A DNA stretch of 64,000 nt. Origin: an uncultured Hymenobacter sp. Its GTDB lineage: Bacteria; Bacteroidota; Bacteroidia; Cytophagales; Hymenobacteraceae. A program made the translations under genes and the position numbers. Below the pieces are notes generated by a model. That model was not told the origin of the DNA, did not search any database, and was given only the letters and a program-made list of their open reading frames with translations. Shown piece by piece: positions 38,567 to 47,657 of this stretch. The stretch lies in assembly GCA_913776615.1 (NCBI GenBank), contig CAJYPK010000015.1:1-64000 (forward strand), given 5' to 3'. Each line of letters starts with the position of its first letter. Position 1 is the first letter of the stretch.

Positions 38567-39001
38567 GTGAAAATTTCTACTTTGCGAGGTACTTCTTTCC
38601 CACTCGGGGCGGGTCTGCTCGTGTCTGGCTTAACCCTGCTGGCCGCCTGCTCCTATACGAAGGAGACTATTCCCGAGCCCACCTGCACCTCAGTGCCCGC
38701 CGTGGTTTCGTACCAAAGGGACGTGCTGCCCATCCTGCAAGCCCGGTGCTACCGCTGCCACAGTGCGGCCAATTACAACAACCCCTCCCCCAACGGCTCG
38801 GCGGGCGCGCTGAACATGGAGTCTTTTGCGGCACTGAAAACCTGGACCCAGCCCACCGGCAATGGCGTAAGCTATATCGTGGGCAGCATCCGCCAGCTAC
38901 CGGGCTACAACCCCATGCCCTACGACGGCAAGGACGGTCCCGACGCCTGCCAAATCGCCATTATCAAGGCCTGGGTGGACGCCGGCGCGCCCAGCAACTG
39001 A
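38567..39001 (+). CDS. lipoprotein with one haem c site
   Basis: A 144-residue exported protein starting at GTG 38567. The lipoprotein signal ends in L-L-A-A-C near residue 28. The motif C-Y-R-C-H near residue 62 is a covalent haem c site, preceded by Y-Q-R-D-V-L-P-I-L-Q-A-R and followed by M-P-Y-D-G and W-V-D-A-G-A-P-S-N, the layout of short planctomycete-type cytochrome c domains. M-P may supply the axial Met. Probably an electron carrier on the periplasmic side. It is first in a three-gene operon with a YceI and a DUF5777 protein. Confidence 0.82.
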   Translation: MKISTLRGTSFPLGAGLLVSGLTLLAACSYTKETIPEPTCTSVPAVVSYQRDVLPILQARCYRCHSAANYNNPSPNGSAGALNMESFAALKTWTQPTGNGVSYIVGSIRQLPGYNPMPYDGKDGPDACQIAIIKAWVDAGAPSN

Positions 39002-39055
39002 GCGAGCCAGGTGCACATGCGGCGTTTTCTTTCCACCTATCGACCTGCTGCGGAC

Positions 39056-39661
39056 ATGCGTAATTTCTTACCAAGACTGGGTCAGCTGGGCTGCCTGCTG
39101 GCGGGGCTGCTGGCCTTCGGGGTGCCCTCGGCGGCCCAAGCCCAGAGTAAATACCTGACTCGGGCGGGCCACATCTCGTTTTTCTCGGCTTCCATTATGG
39201 AAGACATTGAGGCTCGCAACGACAAAGTATCCGCCATTTTCGACTTGACCACCGGGCAAGTTGCCTTCTCGGTACCCATCCACGACTTTCAGTTCAAGCG
39301 CACCCTCATGCAGGAGCACTTCAATGAGAACTACATGGAATCAGAGAAATTTCCGAAGGCCACGTTTACCGGTCAGCTCCTCAACGCGGCGCAGGTGCTC
39401 AAGCAACTACCCAGCGGTACCCAGACGGTAGAGGCTGAGGGCAACTTGGTCGTCCACGGTGTAACGCGCAAAGCCTTGGTGTCTGGCACTTTGCAGATTC
39501 GTGACGGCCAGCTGGTCGTGTTTGCCTACTTCAACATCGCGCCGGCCGATTACTCCATCGACATTCCATTGCTCGTGCGCGAGCACATCGCCAAATCGGT
39601 GAGTGTGCGCGTCAACCTGACGTGCGACGCCGTAACGCCCGCGCTGGTGCAGCAACCCTAA
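39056..39661 (+). CDS. YceI family exported protein
   Basis: About 201 residues from ATG 39056, which opens on a clean signal peptide (LPRLGQLGCLLAGLLAFGV, cleavage after AQA); ATG 39017 is an alternative. The lipocalin-like YceI fold is indicated by G-H-I-S-F-F-S near residue 38, F-D-L-T-T-G-Q-V-A-F-S-V-P, H-F-N-E-N-Y-M-E-S-E-K-F-P-K-A-T-F and G-N-L-V-V-H-G-V-T. YceI proteins bind isoprenoid-type lipids in the periplasm. Its position between a haem c lipoprotein and a DUF5777 protein suggests a quinone-linked or lipid-linked redox role, which is inference. Confidence 0.88.
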   Translation: MRNFLPRLGQLGCLLAGLLAFGVPSAAQAQSKYLTRAGHISFFSASIMEDIEARNDKVSAIFDLTTGQVAFSVPIHDFQFKRTLMQEHFNENYMESEKFPKATFTGQLLNAAQVLKQLPSGTQTVEAEGNLVVHGVTRKALVSGTLQIRDGQLVVFAYFNIAPADYSIDIPLLVREHIAKSVSVRVNLTCDAVTPALVQQP

Positions 39662-39682
39662 CGATTTTACTAGTAGACCTTT

Positions 39683-40600
39683 ATGTCAAAAACTATTACT
39701 TTGTTGAAACGGGCGGCGCTGCTGGGCCTGCTGCTAGCTGGCGCGGCCCCCGTGGCCCGCGCCCAGGCCGACCTGCTGGGTCAATTAGAGCAGGATCCCC
39801 AAAAGGACGCCCCGCGCCAGGTAGTGGACGCCACGTTCAAGGCCACCCGCCTCATCAACGGTCACACCGTGCAAACGCCGGGCGAGGGCACGATGGTGTT
39901 CCTGATTTCGCACCGCTTCGGCCCGCTCAACAGCGGCTCCTACGAGTTTTTTGGCCTCGACCAGGCCACGCTGCGGCTGGGCTTTGAGTACGCGCTTACC
40001 GACCGCTTCGAGGTGGGCGTGGGCCGCTCGTCGCTCAACAAAACGTACGATGGCTTCTTGAAATACAAAGCTATCCAGCAGACGACGGGAGCGCACCCGG
40101 TGCCGGTGTCGGTGACGTTGTTCGGGTCGGCGGCCATCATGACGCAACGCATGACCAACGGCATCGACTACACGCTGGGCAAGCGCACGGCCTACACTTA
40201 CCAGGCGCTGATTGCGCGTAAGTTCAACACCGACTTGTCGCTGCAGCTCATGCCCACGCTCGTGCACCGCAACCTGGTGATCAACGAGGGCGAGCGAAAC
40301 GACGTGTTTGCCCTCGGGGCGGGCGGGCGCTATAAGCTTACGAAGCGCTTCTCGCTCAACGCCGAATATTACTACCTGCTGCCCTCCTACACCGCCGACC
40401 ACTACCGCAATTCGGTGGCGCTGGGCGTAGACATCGAGACCGGCGGCCACATCTTCCAGATGCACGTCACTAACTCGACGGGTATGATTGAGCAGCAGTT
40501 CATTACCCAGACCTCGGGCAATTTCTTCGACGGCTACATCTGCTTCGGCTTCAATGTGAGCCGCAACTTCACGGTGAAGCAGCGCACTCGCAGGATCTAG
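39683..40600 (+). CDS. DUF5777 family beta-barrel protein
   Basis: A 305-residue exported protein. The signal peptide is LLKRAALLGLLLAGAAP with cleavage after A-R-A-Q. The mature part is a chain of amphipathic beta strands: F-K-A-T-R-L-I-N-G-H-T-V-Q-T near residue 52, I-S-H-R-F-G-P-L-N near 77, and G-G-R-Y-K-L-T-K-R-F-S-L-N-A-E-Y-Y near 215; these are typical of DUF5777 and suggest an outer-membrane barrel. It is last in the operon with the haem c lipoprotein and YceI, a neighbourhood often seen for this family. Confidence 0.85.
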   Translation: MSKTITLLKRAALLGLLLAGAAPVARAQADLLGQLEQDPQKDAPRQVVDATFKATRLINGHTVQTPGEGTMVFLISHRFGPLNSGSYEFFGLDQATLRLGFEYALTDRFEVGVGRSSLNKTYDGFLKYKAIQQTTGAHPVPVSVTLFGSAAIMTQRMTNGIDYTLGKRTAYTYQALIARKFNTDLSLQLMPTLVHRNLVINEGERNDVFALGAGGRYKLTKRFSLNAEYYYLLPSYTADHYRNSVALGVDIETGGHIFQMHVTNSTGMIEQQFITQTSGNFFDGYICFGFNVSRNFTVKQRTRRI

Positions 40601-40650
40601 CGGCCAGCCCTTTAACTATAACAGCTCATAGCAGCTACTCGTAAAGTATT

Positions 40651-40695
40651 AATCCGTCCGTCATGCTTCGGCAAGCTCAGCATGACGGACGGATT
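40651..40695. repeat. dispersed palindrome, family 2 copy 2
   Basis: A perfect 17-bp inverted repeat AATCCGTCCGTCATGCT around an 11-base loop, between the DUF5777 gene and the nfu gene. It shares CCGTCATGCT and AAGCTCAGCATGACGG with copies at 12881 and 56306. Confidence 0.88.
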
Positions 40696-40738
40696 GATAG
40701 CCTAGGCAGACAGCTAAGTTTTTCTAAAGCAGCTTCAT

Positions 40739-40778
40739 AAAAAAGCGGCCCGCTACGTTGGTAGCGGGCCGCTTTTTT
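40739..40778. terminator. bidirectional terminator
   Basis: A perfect 18-bp stem around GTTG with A- and T-runs at its ends, between the convergent DUF5777 and nfu genes. Confidence 0.85.
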
Positions 40779-40801
40779 GCGTTGGCTAAGCAAGCAACGA
40801 T

Positions 40802-41404
40802 TTACACCGTCACGCCTTCGGCCACTACTTCTTTTACCTCGGGCACCATGCGCTTGAGCAGGTTTTCGATACCCGACTTGAGGGTGACCGTGGCCGAGGG
40901 GCAACCCGAGCACGAGCCCTGCAGGTTCACGGTCACGATACCATCGTGGAAGGATTTGAAGGTAATGTTACCGCCATCCTGCTCCACGGCGGGGCGCACG
41001 TAGTTGTCGAGCAGATCGATGATTTTCTGGCTCGTAAAGCCATCCTGCTGGGTGGGGTCACCGGCGCTGGCAGCCTGGGCGGCCTTCTGCTCGGCGGCGG
41101 GGTCCACGGTGAAGAGCGTACCGCCGGCCTCTACGTAGCTCTTGATGAACTGCCGCAGCTCGGGAATGATGCTGGTCCAGCCCAGTTCGGGCTGAGTTTT
41201 AGTAACGGTGACGAAGTTTTGGGCGATGAATACCCGACCCACGTAATCAAAGCCGAACAGCTCTTGCGCGAGGGGCGAGTTGGCCGCGGCCTCTACGGTG
41301 GGATAATCCACGCTCACGCCGTCGGGCAGCAGGGTGGAGTTGAGCACAAATTTCATGCTCTCGGGATTGGGCGACGCCTCGGCGTAGATGGAAACGGCTG
41401 ACAT
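40802..41404 (-). CDS. NifU-like Fe-S scaffold protein (Nfu)
   Basis: A 200-residue iron-sulfur carrier. The N-terminal Nfu_N domain opens with Y-A-E-A-S-P-N-P-E-S-M-K-F (about residues 6-95); the C-terminal NifU domain (about 125-195) has V-R-P-A-V-E-Q-D-G-G-N-I and the cluster-binding C-S-G-C-P-S. It would deliver Fe-S clusters to apo-proteins in the cytoplasm. The two-domain form is normal for Bacteroidota and for mitochondrial NFU1. Confidence 0.93.
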   Translation of the reverse strand: MSAVSIYAEASPNPESMKFVLNSTLLPDGVSVDYPTVEAAANSPLAQELFGFDYVGRVFIAQNFVTVTKTQPELGWTSIIPELRQFIKSYVEAGGTLFTVDPAAEQKAAQAASAGDPTQQDGFTSQKIIDLLDNYVRPAVEQDGGNITFKSFHDGIVTVNLQGSCSGCPSATVTLKSGIENLLKRMVPEVKEVVAEGVTV

Positions 41405-41563
41405 AAAGCAGGACTATTTTAAAGACAAGGAGATTGCAGCATCGGCGCCGGACGGGGCCGCCCGGGCTGGCCAATTGCTAGCATAACCGCGAACGTTGGG
41501 CAGAGGTTACAAAAGGCTGGACTAAGCCGTTGCTAGCCTCGGCGGTAGCGACTAAGCTCAGGG

Positions 41564-42643
41564 CTACAGCTTATTAGCCCGGGCGCGCAGCAGCAGGTCG
41601 GCCAGTACGAGGTGCGTCATGGCCTCCACGATGGGCACGGCGCGGGGCAGCACGCAGGCATCGTGGCGCCCCCGGCCGGCCAGGGTCACGGCCTCGCCGG
41701 CCTGATTAATGGTTTGCTGGGGCTGCAGCAACGTAGCCACCGGCTTGAAAGCCACCCGGAAAAACACGTCCTGCCCGTTGGAAATACCGCCCTGGCTACC
41801 GCCGCTGTGGTTGGTGCGCGTGCGCACCCGGCCCGCCTCGTCGGTGTAAAACTCGTCGTTGTGCTGCGAGCCGGGCAGCTTGGTGCCTTCAAAGCCTGAG
41901 CCGAACTCAAAGCCTTTCACGGCGTTGATACTCAACAGGGCGTGGCCCAGCACGGCGGGCAGCTTGTCGAATACCGGCTCGCCCAGGCCCGGCGGCAGGC
42001 CGGTGGCCACGCCGGTCACCACGCCGCCCACGGTATCGTGCGCGGCCTGCGCGGCGCGGATGCGGGATTCCATGAGCGCGGCCGCCTCGGCATCGGGGCA
42101 GCGCACGGGGTTACTGTCGATGAGGCTTAGGTCCAGCTCCTCGTAGCTTTTTGCCAGCTCTACCTCACCCACGGCTGATACGTAGGCTTTTACCTCGACT
42201 CCAAAGTGCGCCAGCAAAGCAGCGGCTACCGCGCCAGCAGCCACGCGGGCGGCCGTTTCGCGGGCCGAGCTCCGGCCCCCGCCCCGGTGGTCGCGGCGAC
42301 CGTACTTGGCGTCGTAGGTGTAGTCGGCGTGGCTGGGGCGGTAGGCCCCGGCAATGTGCGAGTAGTCGTCGGAGCGCTGGTCGGCGTTGGGAATAAACAG
42401 GCTGATGGGCGTACCGGTGGTCAGCCCCTCGAACAGCCCCGATTGCACCTGCACGCGGTCGGCCTCCTTGCGCGGCGTGGTGAGAGCCGACTGCCCCGGC
42501 CGGCGCCGGTCGAGCGCCGCCTGAATGGTGGCCGGGTCGAGGGCCAGCCCCGCCGGGCAGCCGTCGATAATTACCCCAATGCCCACCCCGTGCGACTCGC
42601 CGAAGGTGGTGATGCGAAAAAGTGTTCCGAAACTATTTGACAT
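41564..42643 (-). CDS. aroC: chorismate synthase
   Basis: About 359 residues from ATG 42643 (M-S-N-S-F-G-T-L-F); seven further codons upstream are open but do not belong to the family. Motifs are F-G-E-S-H-G near residue 14, R-R-R-P-G-Q-S near 48, [13 protein letters not shown] near 125 and [11 protein letters not shown] near 295, all near FMN and EPSP-binding positions. It catalyses the last shikimate-pathway step. No other aro gene is adjacent. Confidence 0.96.
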   Translation of the reverse strand: MSNSFGTLFRITTFGESHGVGIGVIIDGCPAGLALDPATIQAALDRRRPGQSALTTPRKEADRVQVQSGLFEGLTTGTPISLFIPNADQRSDDYSHIAGAYRPSHADYTYDAKYGRRDHRGGGRSSARETAARVAAGAVAAALLAHFGVEVKAYVSAVGEVELAKSYEELDLSLIDSNPVRCPDAEAAALMESRIRAAQAAHDTVGGVVTGVATGLPPGLGEPVFDKLPAVLGHALLSINAVKGFEFGSGFEGTKLPGSQHNDEFYTDEAGRVRTRTNHSGGSQGGISNGQDVFFRVAFKPVATLLQPQQTINQAGEAVTLAGRGRHDACVLPRAVPIVEAMTHLVLADLLLRARANKL

Positions 42644-42677
42644 ACCGTAGAGAAGAAAGCTCAAAAGTAGCGCCGGG

Positions 42678-44123
42678 CTAGCGTGCCCGCCACCAGCCCA
42701 CGGCAGCTACCCCCAGCAGCACGGCCAGCAGCACGGCTGCGTAGCGCCCTACTTGCCGATAGATGTCCAGCGGTTGCAGGCTGGTATCGGCGCGGGCCAG
42801 CGCCGGGCCGTAGAAGGGGTCGTCGGCGGGGTTCGCGCCAGCGGTGGCACGGGCCGGGCCACGCACGTCGATGCGCAGCTCGGGCCGCAGGGTGTCGTAG
42901 CGGGCCGTGGTAGGGTTGAAAAACGGCAGGGCCAACAGGCTGTCGAGGGCCAGCGGGCCGGGCCGCTGGGGCACCAGCCGATAGCGGAAGCTCTTGCGGA
43001 AGCGGCCATCGGGCAGGGCCTCTTCGCGCACGTCGGGGCCGTACACGGCCAACCCGGCGCGGGGCTTGAGCGGCGGCAACGTCAGCGCCGCCGCGTTGCC
43101 CGCGCCTTCTACCCCAAACGTGTACGTGAACGCCTCGCCCGTGCGAAAGCGCGTGTTGCTGATGCCCTCGCGCAGTACGTAGTCGCCCACCACGGCCGTA
43201 CCGGGGGGAGGCAACGGTCGCACGGCTACGCGCAGGGCCGGCGCAGTGTAGGTTTTGTACATGGCCAGGCGCTCGTTGTCACCGGGCTCGGGCTTTTTCA
43301 GCAACTTAAACTTGGTGAGTGTGAGCTGCAAAGACGGAAAGCGCAGCGCCTCCTTCGTCAGGGGGTAATAGGTGCGGCCAGCCAGCCGGAAGCGCAGAAA
43401 CACCGCGCCGTTGCGCCGCACCGTATCGGGCAGCACCGAGGGGTCGGGGGCGGCTACCTCCCAGGCCGTGGGCTGGCGCAGCTGGCGCAGCAGCTCGGTG
43501 AGCTGGTTGTTGAAGTCGTAAAAATTGAGCAGCGCCTGATCGGCCGGCTTCAGGTAGAAATACAGATCCACGCGCACGCCTTGGCCCACGTACACCCGGC
43601 TGCGGTCGGCGGTCAGCTCCAGCTGGCCCGCGTCGGGCGGCTCATAAAAATACTTGGGCTTGGGCTTGCCCAGCAGCTGGTCGAGCGAGCCCACGCCCGC
43701 CCCGGGCGGCACGCCGCTGGTGTCGAGCGGCCCCGCCCCCACTCGTACCCGGCCGCCGGGGCTGCGCAGCACCTGGCCATTTACCGTGAGCGTGAAGGCC
43801 GGAATCACGTAGTCGCCTTCGGTATACGGAAAGTAACGCTGCGCTACCAGCAGCTCGGTACTGCGGCGGCCACCGGGCAACAGGCGCGTGGTCGTCGTCG
43901 TCGTCAGGCCCGCTTTGCGAAAGCCTTCTATTTCAGGAAAATCGGAGTGGTTACCCAGCGCCGCCCCGCGCAGCCGAAAAGCCAGCGTAAACGGCCCCGC
44001 CAGCGGTACGCTGGCGGCGGGCGCGACCAACGTCACCTCCCCGGCGGGGGGGCTGGCTGGCTGGGCGCGCAGGCCGCCCGCCACCAGTAGCAGGCACAGC
44101 AGCAACTGGCAGCCCCATTTCAT
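42678..44123 (-). CDS. BatD-like exported protein
   Basis: About 481 residues from ATG 44123, which opens on the signal peptide ([17 protein letters not shown]). The mature part is beta-rich, with F-P-E-I-E-G-F near residue 60, [13 protein letters not shown] near 98 and [13 protein letters not shown] near 185; these are features of the BatD (oxygen tolerance) family. A C-terminal helix [17 protein letters not shown] anchors it. The other bat genes are not present in the window, so it may be a stand-alone paralogue. Confidence 0.7.
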   Translation of the reverse strand: MKWGCQLLLCLLLVAGGLRAQPASPPAGEVTLVAPAASVPLAGPFTLAFRLRGAALGNHSDFPEIEGFRKAGLTTTTTTRLLPGGRRSTELLVAQRYFPYTEGDYVIPAFTLTVNGQVLRSPGGRVRVGAGPLDTSGVPPGAGVGSLDQLLGKPKPKYFYEPPDAGQLELTADRSRVYVGQGVRVDLYFYLKPADQALLNFYDFNNQLTELLRQLRQPTAWEVAAPDPSVLPDTVRRNGAVFLRFRLAGRTYYPLTKEALRFPSLQLTLTKFKLLKKPEPGDNERLAMYKTYTAPALRVAVRPLPPPGTAVVGDYVLREGISNTRFRTGEAFTYTFGVEGAGNAAALTLPPLKPRAGLAVYGPDVREEALPDGRFRKSFRYRLVPQRPGPLALDSLLALPFFNPTTARYDTLRPELRIDVRGPARATAGANPADDPFYGPALARADTSLQPLDIYRQVGRYAAVLLAVLLGVAAVGWWRAR

Positions 44124-44150
44124 CGGCGCACAAAGCTGCTGAAATATCAT

Positions 44151-44679
44151 GCGGGTGTAGTTATACTAAATAGGCCAGGCTCAAAGGTCGCACTTCCGGC
44201 AGGTTTTTCGGTGCTCGGCAGGCCGCAGCGGCCGCGGTACCCAGCGGGCTTGGCCCTGCTTATAAGACTCCCTGGCACGTCTGGGGCAGCAGGCAGCACC
44301 GCAGACTTTATAGTTCGTGGTATCCGGAGCCTACCTGGGCTTACCTCCAGCCTTCCTACGAGACCCCGGTTTTCTAGCGTCGACTCTTACCTGCCTCCGA
44401 GGGCGCAACGCAGCCGGAGGCGCTACCAGCCGAATTGTAGCGGCTTTTTTCTAAAGTATTACCTGCTCCTTTTCGCGATTACTGCCGCTTAAAAATCAAG
44501 CTTATGCCCGCTTTTTCACGCCAAGCAATCTTTCTAAAGTATTATTTTTCACGCACCCTTGCTTTCCAACCTCCGTAAGTACCTCTTGAATTACAGCTAC
44601 TTACTTTTAACAAAGAGTAAGCTCAGCAGTAATGCCGCTTTTTCACTCTTTACTTTTTACCATTTTTTCCTTTTCCTAC
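44151..44679. promoter_or_regulatory. leader region of the ferritin-like cluster
   Basis: Over 500 bases without a credible gene. A hairpin forms between GCCTCCGA and CGGAGGC near 44392-44425. The 14-mer TTTCTAAAGTATTA occurs twice, at 44448-44461 and 44531-44544, 83 bases apart, and variants of ATGCCCGCTTTTTCAC occur near 44503 and 44631. The second half is AT-rich and pyrimidine-rich. These direct repeats may be regulator sites. Confidence 0.45.
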
Positions 44680-45498
44680 ATGTCCACTGTTTTCCCCCCC
44701 GAGCCCCAGCTGCGCGAGGCCGATCAGGACCAGCCCTTGTACGTGCCCATCAAGCGGCGCTCGTTCTTCATGTACGCCGGGGCCACGGCCGGAGCCACGG
44801 CCCTCGTATTGGCCGGTTGCAGCAAGAGCGATTCCTCCCCGGGCACCATCGATGTCGGCGCCGGCGACGCGGGCATTCTGAATTATGCCTACGCGCTCGA
44901 GCAGTTGGAAGCCGCGTTCTACGCGCAAGTCAAAACCGGTGGCTACTACACGGGCAGCACCATCACGGCCGCTGAAAAGCAGATTTTCGACGACCTGGCG
45001 CTGCACGAGGCCATTCACCGCGACTTCTTGAAAGCCGCGCTGCAAGCCAACAGCATTACCCCGCTCAAAGACCTGACGCCCAATTTTAGCAGCATCGACT
45101 TTGGCAGCCGCGACCAGGTGCTCGCCGCCGCCCAAACGTTTGAGGATACCGGCGTGGCTGCCTACAACGGGGCCGGCCGCTTTATCACCAGCAATGCCAA
45201 CCTGGCCCTGGCGGGTAAAATCGTCTCGGTAGAAGCCCGCCACGCCGCTCTCATCCGCGACCTGCGCAGCTATGGCAAGTTTGTCGATAGCGACGTAGTC
45301 AACACCTTCTCGCCCTCGGCACCAGCTACGGCGGGCGTTTACTCGGGCGAAGGCACCCCCAACTCCACCCCCAATACGCAAGGCAACGGCAACCCCGGCC
45401 CCGGCCAGGAGCGCTCCAAGCGCCCCCCGCAGATTTTGCAGGCAGTCAACAACTTCCTGGCCGACGGCTCGAAGCTCTCCGCGGGCAGCTTCGCTTAA
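44680..45498 (+). CDS. ferritin-like domain lipoprotein, copy A1
   Basis: About 272 residues. The start ATG 44680 is set by alignment with its paralogue at 46838; an upstream hydrophobic extension from 44632 is ignored. The N-terminus carries I-K-R-R-S-F-F-M-Y-A-G-A-T-A-G-A, a twin-arginine-like signal, then the lipobox L-A-G-C-S-K-S-D. The mature part is a four-helix ferritin-like (Ferritin_2) domain with Y-A-L-E-Q-L-E-A-A-F-Y near residue 75, D-L-A-L-H-E-A-I-H-R near 110 and V-E-A-R-H-A-A-L-I near 185, whose Glu and His residues could bind a di-metal site. Followed by its partner 40 bp later. Confidence 0.8.
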   Translation: MSTVFPPEPQLREADQDQPLYVPIKRRSFFMYAGATAGATALVLAGCSKSDSSPGTIDVGAGDAGILNYAYALEQLEAAFYAQVKTGGYYTGSTITAAEKQIFDDLALHEAIHRDFLKAALQANSITPLKDLTPNFSSIDFGSRDQVLAAAQTFEDTGVAAYNGAGRFITSNANLALAGKIVSVEARHAALIRDLRSYGKFVDSDVVNTFSPSAPATAGVYSGEGTPNSTPNTQGNGNPGPGQERSKRPPQILQAVNNFLADGSKLSAGSFA

Positions 45499-45538
45499 CT
45501 AACCGCGTTGTCACTCATTTTTTAACTTTTGCCTTGTT

Positions 45539-46540
45539 ATGGATTTTTTCCAACTGCTCACCGACCTAGAGAAAGCCGATCCCGAGTTTCTCGACCGTAT
45601 CAATCCGCGCCGCCGGGTGTTCAAATACCTGGGCAACGCTGGTCAAAAAATAACCGCCGCGGCCGTACCAGCCGTACTGGCCTCGTTTTTTAACCGGGCC
45701 TACGGCCAAAGCACCACGCTCACTGACCCCGTGAAGGCCGTCCTCACGCTGGCCTTGCAGCTCGAATACCTGGAATATCACTTTTACAATACCGCCCTCG
45801 GTATTTCGGGTTTGGTGCCATCGCAGGAAACAACCGCTATTACTACCATCCGCAACGACGAGGCGGGGCACATTAATGCCCTGCGCGGGGTACTGGGCTC
45901 GGCCGCGCCGGCGCCCTACCTCGTCACTGATTTTGACTATTCGGGCGGTAGCGGCTCGGGCAACGGCCCTATGCGGAATGCGCTCATTCCCAACGCGGCT
46001 GGCAACACCAACGGCGCCCTGTTCTTTGCCGCTGGCCAAGCCTTTTCCGATACCGGGCAGCGGGCCTATAAGGGCGGCGCGCCCATTCTGAATACCACGG
46101 CCACGAAAGACATTCTGGAAGCGGCCCTCAACATTCACTCCGTAGAAGCCCGCCACAATTCGCACTTCCGCACCGTGCGCCGGGCCTTAGTAGCCAATGC
46201 TCTGGGCTCGGCCGGGGCCCAGGCAGTATCGCCCTACGACGCTGCTCCCAAAAGCTGGGTTAATCTGATCGACAACGGTGGCCCGACGGCCCCAGACGGC
46301 AGCAAACCGGCCAGCAAAGTATACGGCCCCGGCTCGCCCGCCAGTGGCGCCCCCGATACGTCGTACCCCGGCGAAGACAACGTATCGCAGGCGGGCACGA
46401 ATCTGACTACGCTCAACAGTACCTACACGGCTGCCGCCGTTTCGGAAGCCTTCGACGAGCCGCTCGACGCCGCCACGGTTAAAAGTATTGCACTTTTATT
46501 TACCTCAACCTCTGGCAAAGCTAAGGGCCTGTTTCAATAG
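45539..46540 (+). CDS. ferritin-like domain protein, copy B1
   Basis: A 333-residue protein. It opens F-F-Q-L-L-T-D-L-E-K-A-D-P-E-F-L-D-R, then R-R-R-V-F-K-Y-L-G near residue 22 and a hydrophobic stretch ending A-Y-G-Q, probably a twin-arginine-like export signal. The ferritin-like domain shows Q-L-E-Y-L-E-Y-H-F-Y near residue 80, R-N-D-E-A-G-H-I-N near 105 and H-S-V-E-A-R-H-N-S-H-F near 205. The C-terminal 100 residues include S-E-A-F-D-E-P-L-D and no second known domain. It pairs with A1. Confidence 0.8.
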   Translation: MDFFQLLTDLEKADPEFLDRINPRRRVFKYLGNAGQKITAAAVPAVLASFFNRAYGQSTTLTDPVKAVLTLALQLEYLEYHFYNTALGISGLVPSQETTAITTIRNDEAGHINALRGVLGSAAPAPYLVTDFDYSGGSGSGNGPMRNALIPNAAGNTNGALFFAAGQAFSDTGQRAYKGGAPILNTTATKDILEAALNIHSVEARHNSHFRTVRRALVANALGSAGAQAVSPYDAAPKSWVNLIDNGGPTAPDGSKPASKVYGPGSPASGAPDTSYPGEDNVSQAGTNLTTLNSTYTAAAVSEAFDEPLDAATVKSIALLFTSTSGKAKGLFQ

Positions 46541-46636
46541 GTAGTAAAGAGGATAATCAACGCTCACTGCCCGGCCCCCAGCCCATCCGGCGGGGCCGAC
46601 TGCTCGCCGGGTTAGGCCAGCCGTCAAAATCCAGCT

Positions 46637-46674
46637 AAGCGCCACGCTCCGTACATGGAGCGTGGCGCTTTTGC
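46637..46674 (+). terminator. terminator after the first ferritin-like pair
   Basis: A perfect 14-bp stem AAGCGCCACGCTCC around GTACAT followed by TTTTGC, about 100 bases after the B1 stop and 165 bases before A2. Confidence 0.7.
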
Positions 46675-46837
46675 ATTGGGGCTCGCCACTCCGTAGCTCG
46701 CTCAATTTACTGCACATTAAGCGCACCCATCTCTCATTAAAATTTCATGAAAAATGGGTGCCTAGTAACCTGAGCTATAGGAGCCACCGTATAGGACGCC
46801 AAGCCCGGCAGTAATCATTTTCCCCTTTTCCTTCTTT

Positions 46838-47611
46838 ATGTCAACCACTCCCAACTCTGATTTGCTCTTGCAAGAGCCACGGATAGAGCAGCCCCTCTAC
46901 ACGCCCATCAAACGTCGCTCCTTCTTCATGTACGCTGGTGCTACGGCCGGGGCTACTGCCCTCGTACTGGCTGGGTGCAGCAAAAGCGACTCGTCGGTAG
47001 GCATGGTGAATGTGGGCAGCGGCGACGCCGGCGTGCTCAACTACGCATATGCGCTGGAGCAGCTTGAGGCTGCCTTCTACACGCAGCTGCGCAATGGCAA
47101 CTACTACACGGGGCTATCGAGCACTTCTGCCGAGCGGCAAATTCTGGATGACTTGTATTACCACGAAGTTATTCACCGCGATTTTTTCAAAACCGCTATT
47201 ACCGCCGCCGGGGCTACGCCGATCAAGGCCCTCACGCCCAACTTCGCCAACGTTGACTTCAACTCCCGCACTTCAGTCCTGAACACGGCCAAAGCCTTCG
47301 AAGACTTGGGCGTAGCCGCCTACAATGGGGCTGGTCAATACATCACTTCCTCCACTTACCTCTACATCGCCGGCAAGATTGTGTCGGTAGAGGCTCGCCA
47401 CGCGGCTATTATTCGCGATTTGACCTCGGATAACTCCTTCGTGGGCAACGACATTATGACGATTACGAGCGCCAGCAACAGCGGCGTAGCTACCAACAAC
47501 TCGCCGGCCAACTCCAGCCTGGAGCGCTCGCTGTCGCCGAGTGAGGTAGTGGCAACCGCCAACAACTTCCTGGCCGACGGCTCGAAACTCGACGTTTCCG
47601 GCCTCCGCTAG
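46838..47611 (+). CDS. ferritin-like domain lipoprotein, copy A2
   Basis: A 257-residue paralogue of A1. The signal region (K-R-R-S-F-F-M-Y-A-G-A-T-A-G-A to L-A-G-C-S-K-S-D-S-S) is identical over about 30 residues, while the rest has diverged and the C-terminal glycine/proline-rich linker of A1 is shortened. Metal-ligand candidates are kept: Y-A-L-E-Q-L-E-A-A-F-Y, Y-Y-H-E-V-I-H-R-D-F and V-E-A-R-H-A-A-I-I. The duplication covers A and B together. Confidence 0.8.
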   Translation: MSTTPNSDLLLQEPRIEQPLYTPIKRRSFFMYAGATAGATALVLAGCSKSDSSVGMVNVGSGDAGVLNYAYALEQLEAAFYTQLRNGNYYTGLSSTSAERQILDDLYYHEVIHRDFFKTAITAAGATPIKALTPNFANVDFNSRTSVLNTAKAFEDLGVAAYNGAGQYITSSTYLYIAGKIVSVEARHAAIIRDLTSDNSFVGNDIMTITSASNSGVATNNSPANSSLERSLSPSEVVATANNFLADGSKLDVSGLR

Positions 47612-47657
47612 TCCTTATCCCGCTGGCTTTTCCTCATTCTAATATCCGCCCGTAATC

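Noticed and set aside
42753..44090. 445-codon plus-strand ORF
   Set aside because: Shadow of the BatD-like gene; composition dominated by Arg, Gln and Gly with no domain.
44632..44679. earlier start of ferritin-like copy A1
   Set aside because: The paralogue A2 begins at the equivalent of 44680 and the extra residues would place a second hydrophobic stretch before the RR signal.
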